The notes: generated by a model not told the origin, from the letters alone. A stretch of 64,000 nt of DNA from G965215225 sp965215225 (GCA_965215225.1 OZ244039.1:434001-498000), one strand, 5' to 3'. Numbered from the stretch's first letter, positions 1-9,477 are shown. Program-made: numbers and translations.

Positions 1-6
1 CCGATT

Positions 7-1641
7 TTGCGAGGCGGGCGGGTTCTCTTATTCTTAGTTGGAGCGGGTCTCTTATTAATTGCTCTTACTGCTTGTGCTGGCGGCGGAAGCGAAACAGCAG
101 CTAGTTCTCCGGGGACGGACACTCCTCCAGGCACCGAGCCTCCTTCGGACAATGAGCCGCCTTCGGGCAATGAACCTCCTTCGGACACCGACACTTCTAT
201 TAGGGGGTTAGATTGCTTGAATGAGGAAGGTCAGGATTGCGATGGGGATGGTCATAACGACAATGTAGATATAGATGATGATGGGGATGGGTTGATAGAG
301 ATAGGCACAGCGGCTCAGTTGAATGCAGTGAGATATGCTCTGAGGGGCAATGGGAGCAGGTCATCGGAGAATGAAGCGCTTGATACCACTGGCTGTGGTG
401 GTGCTGACGGCATTACTAATTGTTCTGGCTATGAGCTGATTGCGGATATAAGTCTTGCGGCCTATGCGAACGCTGATGGCGGCAAAGGCTGGCGACCCTT
501 GGGTCATGATACGAATGATTCTGTGGACGAAATATGTCATGGGGCTCGGTTTGATGGGACCTTTGAAGGCAATGGTTTTAGGATTAGTGATTTAGTCATT
601 AATCGTCCGAATGAAGATTGCGTGGGTTTGTTTGGGCAAGTAGCGGTCCATTCGGTGATTCGTAATTTTAGTCTTCACGCTGAGACAATAGTAGGGGATG
701 ATAGGGTAGGGGGTTTGGCAGGACACATGGTAAATGCTACGATTAGTTCTTCTTCTATAAGCATTGGTAATATCAGTGGGGAATTTGATGTGGGCGGTCT
801 GGTGGGGGATGGTGCAGGTAAAAGCACTAAGATTATTTCTTCTTCGGTAGAGGCAGGTAAGGTGAGCGGGATTGTTTCTGTAGGTGGTCTAGCAGGACAT
901 GGTGGAGGTGCTAGGATTATTTCTTCTTCGGTAGTGGCAGGTGAGGTGAGCGGGGGTAAGCAGATAGGCGGTTTGGTGGGGTGGGGTGGAGGGCCTATCA
1001 AGTTGGCAGCTACTAGAAGTGCTACGATTGTTTCTTCTTGGGTAGTGGCAGGTCGGGTGAGCGGGAATAGTCAAGTAGGCGGTCTGGTGGGGAATGGTGA
1101 ATTTGGTTGGATTTATTCTTCTTCGGTTGTGGCGGGGCGGGTGATAGGGGATTCTGCTGCAGGTGGTCTGGTAGGGAGCTTTGATTCTGGCAAGCTTGCC
1201 TATTCTTATGTAGTCTCAGGCAGTAATACTCCTATGCTAGTTGGGCTTGAAAGCGGGGTTACTGGAGTTGCTTCCTATTGGGACAGTGAGACTAGCGGCA
1301 GAGATAGTGGCAACTCTGGTCAACCCAAGACCGGTGATGATCTTCAGATGCCGGCTGACTATGAGGGGATTTATGCCAAATGGGATAATGAGACAGATAT
1401 ATTTGGCGATGGGGAAAACGTGCCATTAGCTGTCTGGTGTGATGAGGATAATAGTGGGAGCATTGAAGAGGGTGAAAAAACCAATGACAATCGCGTTTGG
1501 GATTTCGGCACTTCAAGTCAATATCCCGCCATTAATTGCACTCCCACCTCTCCTTCGGCATGGCGTAGCTGGTGGTCTTTGGAGGGGACGCCAGCCAAGC
1601 CTCAACTAAACCAGACTCGTTTAGACGAGTTGCTTCCCTAG
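7..1641 (+). CDS. GLUG-repeat surface lipoprotein, probably 5'-partial
   Basis: A predicted lipoprotein of 544 residues as read. A hydrophobic signal segment ends in the lipobox LTAC (Cys about residue 23). It is followed by a Pro/Glu/Ser linker (PPSDNEPPSGN), a calcium-binding type Asp/Gly-rich stretch (DIDDDGDGLIEI, about residues 87-98), and a body of GLUG-like repeats (GGLVG/GGLAG with SSSVVAG between them). The C-terminus carries the motif WDFGTSSQYPAI found in all five family members in this window. The only start visible is TTG at 7. The paralogue at 3430 has about ten more residues before the signal, so the true start is probably upstream of the window. Role unknown; surface display or adhesion is inferred from architecture only. 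Confidence 0.8.
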   Translation: MRGGRVLLFLVGAGLLLIALTACAGGGSETAASSPGTDTPPGTEPPSDNEPPSGNEPPSDTDTSIRGLDCLNEEGQDCDGDGHNDNVDIDDDGDGLIEIGTAAQLNAVRYALRGNGSRSSENEALDTTGCGGADGITNCSGYELIADISLAAYANADGGKGWRPLGHDTNDSVDEICHGARFDGTFEGNGFRISDLVINRPNEDCVGLFGQVAVHSVIRNFSLHAETIVGDDRVGGLAGHMVNATISSSSISIGNISGEFDVGGLVGDGAGKSTKIISSSVEAGKVSGIVSVGGLAGHGGGARIISSSVVAGEVSGGKQIGGLVGWGGGPIKLAATRSATIVSSWVVAGRVSGNSQVGGLVGNGEFGWIYSSSVVAGRVIGDSAAGGLVGSFDSGKLAYSYVVSGSNTPMLVGLESGVTGVASYWDSETSGRDSGNSGQPKTGDDLQMPADYEGIYAKWDNETDIFGDGENVPLAVWCDEDNSGSIEEGEKTNDNRVWDFGTSSQYPAINCTPTSPSAWRSWWSLEGTPAKPQLNQTRLDELLP

Positions 1642-2020
1642 CTTCAACCGCAATGGCTAGAACAGATGAACTCCAACCAGGCCCATCTAGCCAAGCTGCT
1701 TTCCTTCTTATATATAGGTAGCTGGCTTTGGTTTAGACCCTCAGCTTCAACCGCAATGGCAAGAACAGATGAACTCAGCCAGACCGATTTAGCCATGCTG
1801 CTTTCTTTCCCATATATAGATGCCTGGCTTTGACTTAGTTCTTTTGATTCAACAGCTTCAACCGAAACGGCTAGGACAAAGGAACCCCAGCCAGACCGAT
1901 TTAGCCAAGCTGCTTTCCTTCTTATATATAGGTAGCTGGCTTTGGCTTAGTTCTTTTGATTCAACAGCTTCAACCGAAACGGCTAGGACAGAGACACCCC
2001 ACCTCGCCCTGCTTAGACAA
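1641..2020 (+). repeat. Four degenerate tandem copies derived from the 3' end of the preceding gene
   Basis: The motif GCTTCAACCG recurs at 1641, 1744, 1855 and 1967, giving a period of 103-112 bp. Each unit contains a stretch resembling the end of the upstream lipoprotein gene: residues SQTDLAKLLS in the repeat correspond to NQTRLDELLP in the gene. Units also share a TATATATAGG-like patch. The block looks like serial duplication of the gene terminus followed by decay. The next 170 bases (to the IS30 end) are AT-rich and I see no gene in them. Confidence 0.75.
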
Positions 2021-2207
2021 TCTATTTCTCTCCTCAAATAGATGACTGATTTAATCTTTTATCCGCCAATGTGGATTGAGCTGAATGTTTCTAACTCCTA
2101 ATGACTTTTCTTTTGATGAAGATTCACGGGGTTATAAAAATTAATTTTTTTTCGGTTAAATACAATTTTTTTCTTCTTTTGGTATCTTTTGGGGGGCGGA
2201 TTCACAT

Positions 2208-3203
2208 TTAAAGTGCAACACCTGTTACTAAATTATAATTGATTCCGCTGAGTTGTTGGAACACTTCAGCGGGTGTATCGAAGCCGAGGCACTTTCGTGG
2301 TCGGTTGTTCAATCGGGCCATAATTTTGGTTATCATTTCCTCGGGTAGATTTTGGAAGGACATTCCTTTTGGCAGATACTTGCGAATGAGGCCATTGAGG
2401 TTTTCATTGGTACCTCTTTCCCAGCTGCGATAAGGCGTAGCGAAGTAGGTGTCGCAGCCCAGTATGTCAGCGATTATCTGATGGTCGCTGAACTCCCGCC
2501 CATTATCGAACGTGATGGTATGGACCCAGTCGGCGATGGGTTGGAGCAGAGTAAGGATAGCCTTTGTCACTAAGGCTTTTTCTTTGCGTGGCACCGGGGC
2601 GACCAGGATGGTGCGGGAAGTTCGTTCGGCCAGGGTCACTAAGAATCCTTTATGGTTGGCACCATGCATGGTATCGGCTTCCCAGTCGCCCAGTCGGATG
2701 CGTTGTTCGACTATGGCGGGACGCTTTTCGAGGCCGACCCGTCCTGGAATGCACTGTTTATAGGCTTTGCGTCTATAGCCATGATCGTAATGGCGGTTTT
2801 GATTGCGGAGAAAAAGATGCAGGTTACCGCCCGCTTTTTGATCCTTGCGAATCCAACGATAAAGCGTGACAAATGAGATGTGGCGGATTCCATCACGACC
2901 CCACCGCCCGGCTATCTGCTCGGGACTCACGTCTTTTTTCAACAACGCCTGTGTTTGCGCTTTCACCTCATCGGTCAGCACACAATAGCGAGGACGCTGT
3001 TGTTGTCTTTCGTTACTTAGTTGATGAGCTTGCTGATGACGATAGCCGCGCTTCCCGCGATTGCGCTGGATCTCTCGGCTAATCGTAGAAGGACAACGAT
3101 CTAAGCGCCGAGCTATAAAGCGCATGCTCTTTCCATCTCGTTTCATTTTTTCTATCAGTGCTCGTTCTTTCTTTGAAAGGTGTGTATAATATCTTTTAGA
3201 CAT
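2208..3203 (-). CDS. IS30-family transposase
   Basis: DDE transposase that cuts and joins the IS30-type ends. From the chosen start (MSKRYYTHLSKKER) the protein has about 331 residues, normal for the family. An N-terminal helix-turn-helix (about residues 20-45, STISREIQRN) precedes a catalytic core with the expected acidic residues in GDWEADT, TFDNGREF and ERGTNENLNG. The frame opens upstream to a GTG at 3272, inside the inverted repeat. I chose the ATG at 3203 because an AGAGGT ribosome-binding site precedes it and family members start there. No stop or frameshift interrupts the gene, so it may be functional and could act in trans on the deleted copies in this window. Confidence 0.9.
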   Translation of the reverse strand: MSKRYYTHLSKKERALIEKMKRDGKSMRFIARRLDRCPSTISREIQRNRGKRGYRHQQAHQLSNERQQQRPRYCVLTDEVKAQTQALLKKDVSPEQIAGRWGRDGIRHISFVTLYRWIRKDQKAGGNLHLFLRNQNRHYDHGYRRKAYKQCIPGRVGLEKRPAIVEQRIRLGDWEADTMHGANHKGFLVTLAERTSRTILVAPVPRKEKALVTKAILTLLQPIADWVHTITFDNGREFSDHQIIADILGCDTYFATPYRSWERGTNENLNGLIRKYLPKGMSFQNLPEEMITKIMARLNNRPRKCLGFDTPAEVFQQLSGINYNLVTGVAL

Positions 3204-3222
3204 TTTGATACCTCTTGTTTGT

Positions 3223-3260
3223 TTTGCTTGGATGGGATTATATAATCCCATCCAAGCAAA
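3223..3260. repeat. 38-bp perfect palindrome in the IS30 leader
   Basis: Two 19-bp arms meet without a spacer between 3241 and 3242 (core GGATTATATAATCC). It lies between the transposase start and the inverted repeat. Part of it is kept in the IS30 fragment at about 56020 (GGGATTATATAATCCC). It could form a hairpin that blocks read-in transcription or translation of the transposase. Confidence 0.8.
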
Positions 3261-3429
3261 GAGGTGATGCACTTATGATGCAAATTCGCAGGGTATAATT
3301 TGTCAATATTATTAACAAATAAACTACTTGATATGATGAATATGCTAATAAATATATTTAGGCCTCTATCAGGCCAATCATTAGGCAGCTTAGGCCGTCT
3401 CGTTATTATGCCTTCTGCCTGCCTCCTTT

Positions 3430-5154
3430 ATGATACTGCCCCCCCGTTTTTGCTTAGGCTTAGTTAAGGCAAGGCGGTTTCTTTTCTACTTAGTAGGGGC
3501 TGGTTTGTTATTAATTGCTCTTACTGCTTGTGCTGGGGGTGACGGGACAGCAGCTAGTTCTCCGGGGACTGATACTCCTCCGGGCACCGAGCCTCCTTCG
3601 GATACTGAGCCTCCTTCGGACAATGAACCTCCTTCGGATACTGAGCCTCCTTCGGACAATGAACCTCCTTCGGACAATGAACCTCCTTCGGGCACTGAGC
3701 CTCCTTCGGACACCGACACTTCTATTAGGGGGTTAGATTGCTTGAATGAGGCAAGTCAGGATTGCGATGGGGATGGTCATAACGACAATGTAGATATAGA
3801 TGATGATGGGGATGGGTTGATAGAGCTAGCTACAGCGGGGGAGTTGAATGCAGTTCGCTATGTTCTAAATGGTAGCGGGCGGAAGCTATCGGCGGATGAC
3901 GATCTCAATACCACTGGCTGTGGTGATGGCAAGGACATCACTTCTTGTTCTGGCTATGAGCTGGTCACTAATATTAGTCTTATGGCTTATAGCGGCGGTT
4001 CGGGATGGCAACCTTTAGGGGGAGGAACTGAAGGAGCATGTAGAGGTAGTTCTTTTGCCGGGATTTTTGAGGGCAATGGTTGGACGATTAGTGATTTAAA
4101 CATTAGTCTTTCAGGTGCGTATTGTGATGTGGGCTTGTTTGGTTGGTTAGCTCCAAATTCGGAGATTCGCAATATTAGGCTTCGTGCCGAGACAGTGAGA
4201 GGTGGAGGAAGTGTGGGTAGTCTGGTCGGGGGTAGTGATGCATCGGTTCGGATTGTTTCTTCTTCGGTTGTAGTGGCTGAGGTGAGTGGGACGGGTAATC
4301 ATGTAGGCGGTCTGGTGGGCAATGCCTGGCAGAGTCAGATTGTTTCTTCTTCGATTGTGGCGGGTGAGGTGAGTGGGGACAATAATGTAGGCGGTCTGGT
4401 GGGAGGTGGTCGAAGGGCTCAGATTGTTTCTTCTTCGGTTGTAGTGGCTGAGGTGAGTGGGACGGGTAATCATGTAGGCGGTCTGGTGGGGTGGGGTCCA
4501 AAGGCTCAGATTTATTCTTCTTCAGTTGTGGTAGGTAAGGTGAGCGGGGGTAATAGCATAGGCGGTCTGGCAGGAGAAGTAGAAAGGGACTTCTATGCGG
4601 GAATCACTTCTTCTTTTGTTGTAGTTGGTTCGGTAAGTGGGAATGCAGACGTAGGGGGCATAGTAGGGTTTACTAATGGCACTCTTGGTTTTTCTTATGC
4701 AGTTACTGGTTCGGTAAGTGGGAATAGTGATTTTGGTGCGACTATAGGGGAGGGTGGTGACAGAATCGAAGTTAACGTTTCTTATTGGGATAGCGACACT
4801 AGTGGTATATCCTCTGGGATCTATGGTATGCCTCAAACCAGCGCTGGACTTCGCGAACCGACTGGCTATACAGGGATTTATGCTGCTTGGGATGATGGAT
4901 TGGATCTGGAAGGCGACTCTGAGATAGAGGATATTACTATCTATTGTGATGAGGATCATAGTGGGAGCATTGAGGCAGATGAAAAGACCAGTGACAATCT
5001 TATCTGGGATTTTGGCACTTCAAGTCAATACCCCGCCATTCGCTGCATTCCCACTTCTCCTTCCGAATGGCGTAGCTGGTGGTATTTGAATGGGACTGGC
5101 AAACCCCAACTAAACCGAACCCGCTTAGGCGAGCGGCTTCCTTCCTTAGACTGA
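3430..5154 (+). CDS. GLUG-repeat surface lipoprotein
   Basis: A 574-residue paralogue of the lipoprotein at 7-1641. The signal segment ends in lipobox LTAC (Cys about residue 34). Residues about 43-95 are a tandem linker of EPPSDT/EPPSDN hexapeptides. The Asp-rich DIDDDGDGLIEL stretch, GLUG-like repeats (VGGLVG separated by SSSVV.GEVSG) and the terminal WDFGTSSQYPAI motif follow. Cys pairs such as TGCGDGKDITSC are conserved across the family. Start ATG at 3430 lies 138 bases beyond the IS30 right end. A run of seven C sits in codons 3-5 and could be a slippage site. The function is unknown; the linker and repeats suggest a stalked outer-membrane protein. Confidence 0.85.
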   Translation: MILPPRFCLGLVKARRFLFYLVGAGLLLIALTACAGGDGTAASSPGTDTPPGTEPPSDTEPPSDNEPPSDTEPPSDNEPPSDNEPPSGTEPPSDTDTSIRGLDCLNEASQDCDGDGHNDNVDIDDDGDGLIELATAGELNAVRYVLNGSGRKLSADDDLNTTGCGDGKDITSCSGYELVTNISLMAYSGGSGWQPLGGGTEGACRGSSFAGIFEGNGWTISDLNISLSGAYCDVGLFGWLAPNSEIRNIRLRAETVRGGGSVGSLVGGSDASVRIVSSSVVVAEVSGTGNHVGGLVGNAWQSQIVSSSIVAGEVSGDNNVGGLVGGGRRAQIVSSSVVVAEVSGTGNHVGGLVGWGPKAQIYSSSVVVGKVSGGNSIGGLAGEVERDFYAGITSSFVVVGSVSGNADVGGIVGFTNGTLGFSYAVTGSVSGNSDFGATIGEGGDRIEVNVSYWDSDTSGISSGIYGMPQTSAGLREPTGYTGIYAAWDDGLDLEGDSEIEDITIYCDEDHSGSIEADEKTSDNLIWDFGTSSQYPAIRCIPTSPSEWRSWWYLNGTGKPQLNRTRLGERLPSLD

Positions 5155-5345
5155 CGACTAACTTTGACCAGTTTCTCAGCTTCAACCGCAATGACTAGGA
5201 CAGAGACACCCCAACTAGACCCGTTCGGCTAATCTGCTTCGTTCCTTAAACTGACAAGCTGCTTTGACTTAGACTATCAGCTTCAACCGAAACAGCTAGG
5301 ACAGATGAATCCCAACTAGACTCATTTGGCTAAGCCGCTCCCTTC
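5155..5345 (+). repeat. Two degenerate copies of the 3' end of the preceding gene
   Basis: The gene ends with CCCCAACTAAACCGAACC ... CTTCCTTCCTTAGACTGA. Closely similar segments recur downstream near 5209-5252 (CCCCAACTAGACCCGTTCGG ... GTTCCTTAAACTGA) and 5310-5355. Each is preceded by the same CAGCTTCAACCG motif that marks the repeats at 1641-2020. I see no gene in 5155-5580. Confidence 0.75.
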
Positions 5346-5563
5346 CTTAAACTGACAGCTCCTCGGGCCAGCACGAAACTCTTAGCCTTCTAATCTCTAA
5401 TCAGGGCAAAACAACTTAAACAAACTCTATTCAACCACAGAGAAGAAGACAACATGTCCCTTAAGTATTCTTAATAGCCAATCCCCGACCGCCAATCCAC
5501 CTCTCAATTTCAATCTCGGGCTTTATAAACAGAGGGAGCGAGTTTCGTTAGCGGGTTTTTCTC

Positions 5564-5569
5564 TATAAT
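5564..5569 (+). promoter_or_regulatory. Putative -10 box of the 5581 lipoprotein gene
   Basis: A TATAAT hexamer ends 11 bases before the ATG at 5581, so a transcript started from it would have almost no leader. No convincing -35 element is visible. Confidence 0.4.
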
Positions 5570-5580
5570 GTTGTTTATCT

Positions 5581-6834
5581 ATGATCTATAAAATCTTACT
5601 ATCTTGCTGTCTTGTCTTGCTGGGCGGCTGTCAGCTCTTGCCAGGCTCGGCGGGGAGAGAGGATGATGACAATGACGGTGTTATCAATCTGTATGATGTG
5701 GATGATGATGGCGATGGGCTGATAGAAATTGATTCTATTAAGGGATTGAATAGTTTGCGCCTTATCCCAGACGGGTCTGGTTATAAGCCCTCCCCAGTTG
5801 ATGCTACTAGCAAAAAGGGATGTGGCAATGGGTTGAATAAGAATGAATGCGAGGGCTATGAGTTGGTTGCTGATCTGGATCTAAGATATGAAGGCAGTTG
5901 GACTTCGATTGGCAATGATTTTTCTTATGATGACAGGTTTCAGCTAGGCAAACCCTTTACTTCTATCCTAGATGGTAATGGGCATAGTATTCGGAATATA
6001 AGATTTAAGGAGCCTCTTTTTCGTTCGCGCAATCATGGTCTCTTTTCTCACACTAAGGGCGCAACCATTAGGAATCTCTATCTTCATAATGTGGATCTGT
6101 TCGCTGGCAAGGCTGGCGGGGCAGTGGTCGGGTTGGCTGAATATACTAGATTGGAATCTCTAGCCGTTATTGATAGCACTATTGAGGGGAAGAGCGCAGC
6201 TGGTGGTTTAATAGGCAAGGGCGAATATGTTCGCATCGTCTCTTCCTATGTCATTGGTTCAACTATTGAAGCTGAAGAAAATAGCGGCGCCCTCATAGGC
6301 GATGCCCGCCACACGACTATTGTTGCTTCCTATGCTACTGAGAACAAATTGAAATCTCTGAATAACTTAGGCGGCTTGGTTGGGAGAGGACGGGAGCTGG
6401 CTATATCCTCTTCCTATTCTTTGGCTCAGCAGATGAACAGTTGGTTTCTTATGGGAGGCTTAGTCGGTTCAGTCCAGGGCGGGGCTATCCAATTTTCCTA
6501 TGCGGCAAATCAATATGATGGCATTGAAGCTGGTGGCTTGGCAGGCGAGTGGAAGAATGGCTCAGTCGCCATCTCTTCTTATTGGGATCTAGACACTAGT
6601 GAGGACAATGGGTATGGGGAAGGAATTAGTCTGGCAGATTTGACCAGGCCGACAGATTTTAGCGGTCCCTATGCGGATTGGCTAGCTGGCGAGCCTCGGA
6701 CCATCTGGTGTGATAGCGACCACAATGGCAGGATAGGAGAAGAAGAGAGGGTGGAAGAGAACCGAATATGGGACCTTGGTGATGAGAGTCAATATCCCCG
6801 TATTCGCTGTGGCTTAAGACAGCAAGACCCTTAG
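5581..6834 (+). CDS. GLUG-type lipoprotein, short family member
   Basis: A 417-residue lipoprotein with signal segment and lipobox LGGC (Cys about residue 17). An acidic region DDDNDGVINLYDVDDDGDG (about residues 28-46) and the LIEI motif lead into a GLUG-like body (GGLIGKG, GGLVGRG, GGLVGSV). The terminal WDLGDESQYPRIRC matches the family's WDFG...QYPAI motif. It lacks the Pro-rich linker of the two upstream paralogues. dapE begins two bases after the stop, so the two genes may be cotranscribed, though no functional link is evident. Confidence 0.8.
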   Translation: MIYKILLSCCLVLLGGCQLLPGSAGREDDDNDGVINLYDVDDDGDGLIEIDSIKGLNSLRLIPDGSGYKPSPVDATSKKGCGNGLNKNECEGYELVADLDLRYEGSWTSIGNDFSYDDRFQLGKPFTSILDGNGHSIRNIRFKEPLFRSRNHGLFSHTKGATIRNLYLHNVDLFAGKAGGAVVGLAEYTRLESLAVIDSTIEGKSAAGGLIGKGEYVRIVSSYVIGSTIEAEENSGALIGDARHTTIVASYATENKLKSLNNLGGLVGRGRELAISSSYSLAQQMNSWFLMGGLVGSVQGGAIQFSYAANQYDGIEAGGLAGEWKNGSVAISSYWDLDTSEDNGYGEGISLADLTRPTDFSGPYADWLAGEPRTIWCDSDHNGRIGEEERVEENRIWDLGDESQYPRIRCGLRQQDP

Positions 6835-6836
6835 CC

Positions 6837-7970
6837 GTGTCAGCTCCTAAGGATCTATTAGCATTTGCTCGCCTGCTGCTAAGGGAGCAGTCCATTACCC
6901 CCGACCAGAGCGGCTGTCACCAGCTTATTGGCGAGCGCCTTGAATCCTTAGGTTTTACCATTGAGAATCTTTCCTTTAATGGAGTTAATAACTTGTGGGC
7001 CTATTTAGAAGGTGAGACCGATGAGCTGTTTGTCTTTTGTGGTCATACAGATGTAGTGCCTGCTGGTGATGAATCTGCTTGGCACTATCCCCCTTTTGCC
7101 GCTCAGGTTAAGGAAGATATTCTTTATGGTCGTGGTGCCGTAGATATGAAGTCCTCGATTGCGGCTATGGTTGTTGCATTGGAGGAATTATTGCCGAATG
7201 CTAGACCGCAAAAGAGCATAGGGTTGCTTATTACTGCTGATGAGGAAGGTCCTGCTCGTTATGGCGTGAAGAGCGCTTTGGCAGCACTGCATGAGCGTGG
7301 GGTGAAGATCCACTATTGCTTGGTGGGAGAGCCGACTAGTGAGAAGCAGTGTGGCGACACCATAAAAAATGGCAGGCGAGGATCCTTGGGATTGACTGTT
7401 TTACTTAGGGGGCTTGAAGGCCATTCGGCTTACATAGCTTCTGATGAAAACGTGCTCCATCGCCTAATCCTTCTGGCACAAAGACTCATTGACGAAAACT
7501 GGGATGCCCTAAATGAGAGACGAGATGAGTCTGCTTCCCCTACCACTTTTAATATTACCAGCATTGAGGGAGGCAGTGCGGCGGATAATATGACTGCGCC
7601 TATAGCCAAGATGCATTGCTCTTGGCGCTCTATACTCTCCCCTTCACTCATTCAAGACCGAGCCAGGTCCCTATTGCCCGACTCTGAGCTCTCATGGCAC
7701 TCGGGTGCTGAACCCTACTTGTCTTCTTGCGGGTTAATGGCAGAAGCGCTCACAGATGCCATTCAACGAGAGACTGGTCTTCAACCCCGACTAAGCACAG
7801 CTGGAGGCACTTCGGATGGTCGTTTTTTTGCTCCCTATGGGACGGAAATGATAGAGTTTGGCCCCTGTAATACTAGTATGCACCAAGCCAATGAACATAT
7901 CTCGGTGGCTGAGCTTAAGCGTCTTGCTGAGATCTATAGTCGCTTTTGCCATAATTTTTTGATGGGATAG
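6837..7970 (+). CDS. dapE: Succinyl-diaminopimelate desuccinylase
   Basis: M20 zinc peptidase-family enzyme that hydrolyses N-succinyl-LL-2,6-diaminopimelate to diaminopimelate and succinate in lysine and peptidoglycan synthesis. Its 377 residues match the family length. Visible motifs: GHTDVVPAGD (metal ligands H70 and catalytic D72), GRGAVDMKSS (D103), TADEEGPA (catalytic/metal Glu-Glu at 136-137), EPTS...KNGRRGS, and a C-terminal histidine in NTSMHQANE. The start is a GTG at 6837, two bases after the upstream stop; no earlier in-frame start fits. It is cytoplasmic and probably essential. Confidence 0.95.
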   Translation: MSAPKDLLAFARLLLREQSITPDQSGCHQLIGERLESLGFTIENLSFNGVNNLWAYLEGETDELFVFCGHTDVVPAGDESAWHYPPFAAQVKEDILYGRGAVDMKSSIAAMVVALEELLPNARPQKSIGLLITADEEGPARYGVKSALAALHERGVKIHYCLVGEPTSEKQCGDTIKNGRRGSLGLTVLLRGLEGHSAYIASDENVLHRLILLAQRLIDENWDALNERRDESASPTTFNITSIEGGSAADNMTAPIAKMHCSWRSILSPSLIQDRARSLLPDSELSWHSGAEPYLSSCGLMAEALTDAIQRETGLQPRLSTAGGTSDGRFFAPYGTEMIEFGPCNTSMHQANEHISVAELKRLAEIYSRFCHNFLMG

Positions 7971-8001
7971 GCTCCTTCCTTTCTCTCCTCATTTTTGCTA
8001 T

Positions 8002-8095
8002 TATTGTGCGTTCTTTTTTTGAAAGATGGGTATAATGCTTTTACACATTTTAGAAACTCATTATTAAAAGGTAATACACTTACAGTGGGAACTTA
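8002..8095. mobile_element. IS30 end remnant
   Basis: GTGCGTTC...GAAAGATGGGTATAATGCTTTT and the following AATACACTTACAG correspond to the transposase 5' end and right inverted repeat of the IS30 copy at 3160-3290, with the palindrome lost. The rest of the element is missing. Confidence 0.65.
8031..8036 (+). promoter_or_regulatory. Putative -10 box supplied by the IS30 remnant
   Basis: TATAAT within the IS30 fragment points toward the solute-binding protein gene at 8126. The same hexamer is conserved in the intact element (3185-3190) and the 21.5-kb fragment (21564-21569). No good -35 is visible. Confidence 0.35.
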
Positions 8096-8125
8096 CCTTT
8101 CATAAATGAAATAGAGGAAAGTAAT

Positions 8126-9448
8126 ATGAAAAAAATTATCTTAGCTATTGCCTCGTTTGTTGCCCTATATGTTGTTTCCGCAACTGCAGCGGAGCTGCCC
8201 TATGGGTTAAAATCAGGCAAACCTTATGCTGGCACAACTTTGGAAATTCTATCTGTGGTCACTCCTCAATTTAAGGGACTTGAACTACGCGATGACGAAT
8301 TTACCGAGCTGACTGGCATCAAACTCAACTGGACTGAGATCCCCTTTACCGAGCTACAAGAAAAGGTTTCTTCAGTTGGCATAGCTGCCAACGGCAACTT
8401 TGATGTAGTGAATTATCTTGATTCATGGGGTTCTGCCAATGCAGACTGGTTTGTTAAATTGGATAATCTGGCTAGCAGAGATGGGGTTGATCCCAAACGC
8501 TATCCAGATGCATTTATCAAGTCGGCAACCTTTAACAATGAGATAAAAGGATTGCCATTGCGCGCCCATCCCCAACTAATGTTCTATCGTAAGGATATCT
8601 TCGATAGTCTTGGTCTTGCGGCGCCGAAGAGTTGGGATGATGTGGTTGCTGCTGGCAAGAAGATCCAATCTTCCGGCTCAGATGTAGAACCACTTGCGCT
8701 CTACTATGGTGCCGATGGTAATCGTCAGAACCTGTTCATTTGGATTAACTTCCTCTGGACTGCTGGCGAGCGGATCTTTGACAGCAATATGAAGCCAGCT
8801 TGGGATACTCCTGGTGCGCTTAAAGCAACCAGAGACTATATTGAGTTGCATACCAAGCATAAGATTACCGCTAAGGCATCGGTGTCTTGGGTTGAGCAAG
8901 AAGGCAGGGCTGCCTTTCAACAGGGCAAGGCTGCAATGTTGCCAGTATGGTGGTGGGCATATTCGCCAATGTTGAATCCAGAACAATCGGTTCTTAACAA
9001 AGAGCAGGTTGCTTTTACTGGAATGCCCGGCTATCAAGGCAAGACGGCGGTGACCTATGCTATTTCTATGCCTTTTTCCATTTCCAAGTATTCTAAGAAT
9101 CAGGACGCCTCGTGGGAATTTCTCAAGTGGCTATCCAATCCAGATTTGGATAGAAAGAATGCGATAGAAAGAGACGTTAAGGGCACTACTATCATCAATA
9201 ATGTAGTGACCCATTGGTCTAGTCTTAGGGACCCACAGGTCAATGCTGCCAATAACTATATCCAACAGGCAGCTGCGCTGTCATTAACCGAGTCTAACAT
9301 CATGCCGCAGATACCTGAATGGCCTCAGGTTGGCGATATTCTTAGCCAAGCGATGGCCAGGGCAGCTGCTGGCGGGGATGTTGATAGATTAATGAAGGAT
9401 GCAGCTAGACAGGCGGATCGCGTTATGAGACGGGCCGGCTATTATTGA
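8126..9448 (+). CDS. ABC importer periplasmic solute-binding protein, family 1 (sugar type)
   Basis: A 440-residue extracellular solute-binding protein. A signal peptide of about 21 residues ends ATAAELPYG. The mature part begins with LEILSVVTPQ and shows the family-1 layout (INFLWTAGERIFD, AAFQQGKAAMLPVWWW). A clear ribosome-binding site (AGAGGAAAG) precedes the ATG. It heads an operon with two permeases and an ATPase of the MalFGK/SMO type. A sugar, sugar alcohol or glycoside is the likely ligand, but the substrate cannot be read from sequence. A terminator directly downstream should give higher expression of this gene than of the transporter genes, as is common for binding proteins. Confidence 0.9.
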   Translation: MKKIILAIASFVALYVVSATAAELPYGLKSGKPYAGTTLEILSVVTPQFKGLELRDDEFTELTGIKLNWTEIPFTELQEKVSSVGIAANGNFDVVNYLDSWGSANADWFVKLDNLASRDGVDPKRYPDAFIKSATFNNEIKGLPLRAHPQLMFYRKDIFDSLGLAAPKSWDDVVAAGKKIQSSGSDVEPLALYYGADGNRQNLFIWINFLWTAGERIFDSNMKPAWDTPGALKATRDYIELHTKHKITAKASVSWVEQEGRAAFQQGKAAMLPVWWWAYSPMLNPEQSVLNKEQVAFTGMPGYQGKTAVTYAISMPFSISKYSKNQDASWEFLKWLSNPDLDRKNAIERDVKGTTIINNVVTHWSSLRDPQVNAANNYIQQAAALSLTESNIMPQIPEWPQVGDILSQAMARAAAGGDVDRLMKDAARQADRVMRRAGYY

Positions 9449-9477
9449 TATCTTGGCTGAAACAATCATTAATTTAT

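Larger units (their letters stand above)
2194..3292 (-). mobile_element. IS30-family insertion sequence, apparently intact
   Basis: About 1.1 kb with one transposase gene and imperfect terminal inverted repeats of about 30 bp: the left end near 2195-2224 (GCGGATTCACATTTAAAGTG) pairs with the reverse complement of about 3261-3291, with roughly three quarters identity. Target duplication is not clear by eye. Fragments of the same element lie at about 8002, 21405, 55386 and 55974, so the family has been active here repeatedly. Confidence 0.85.
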
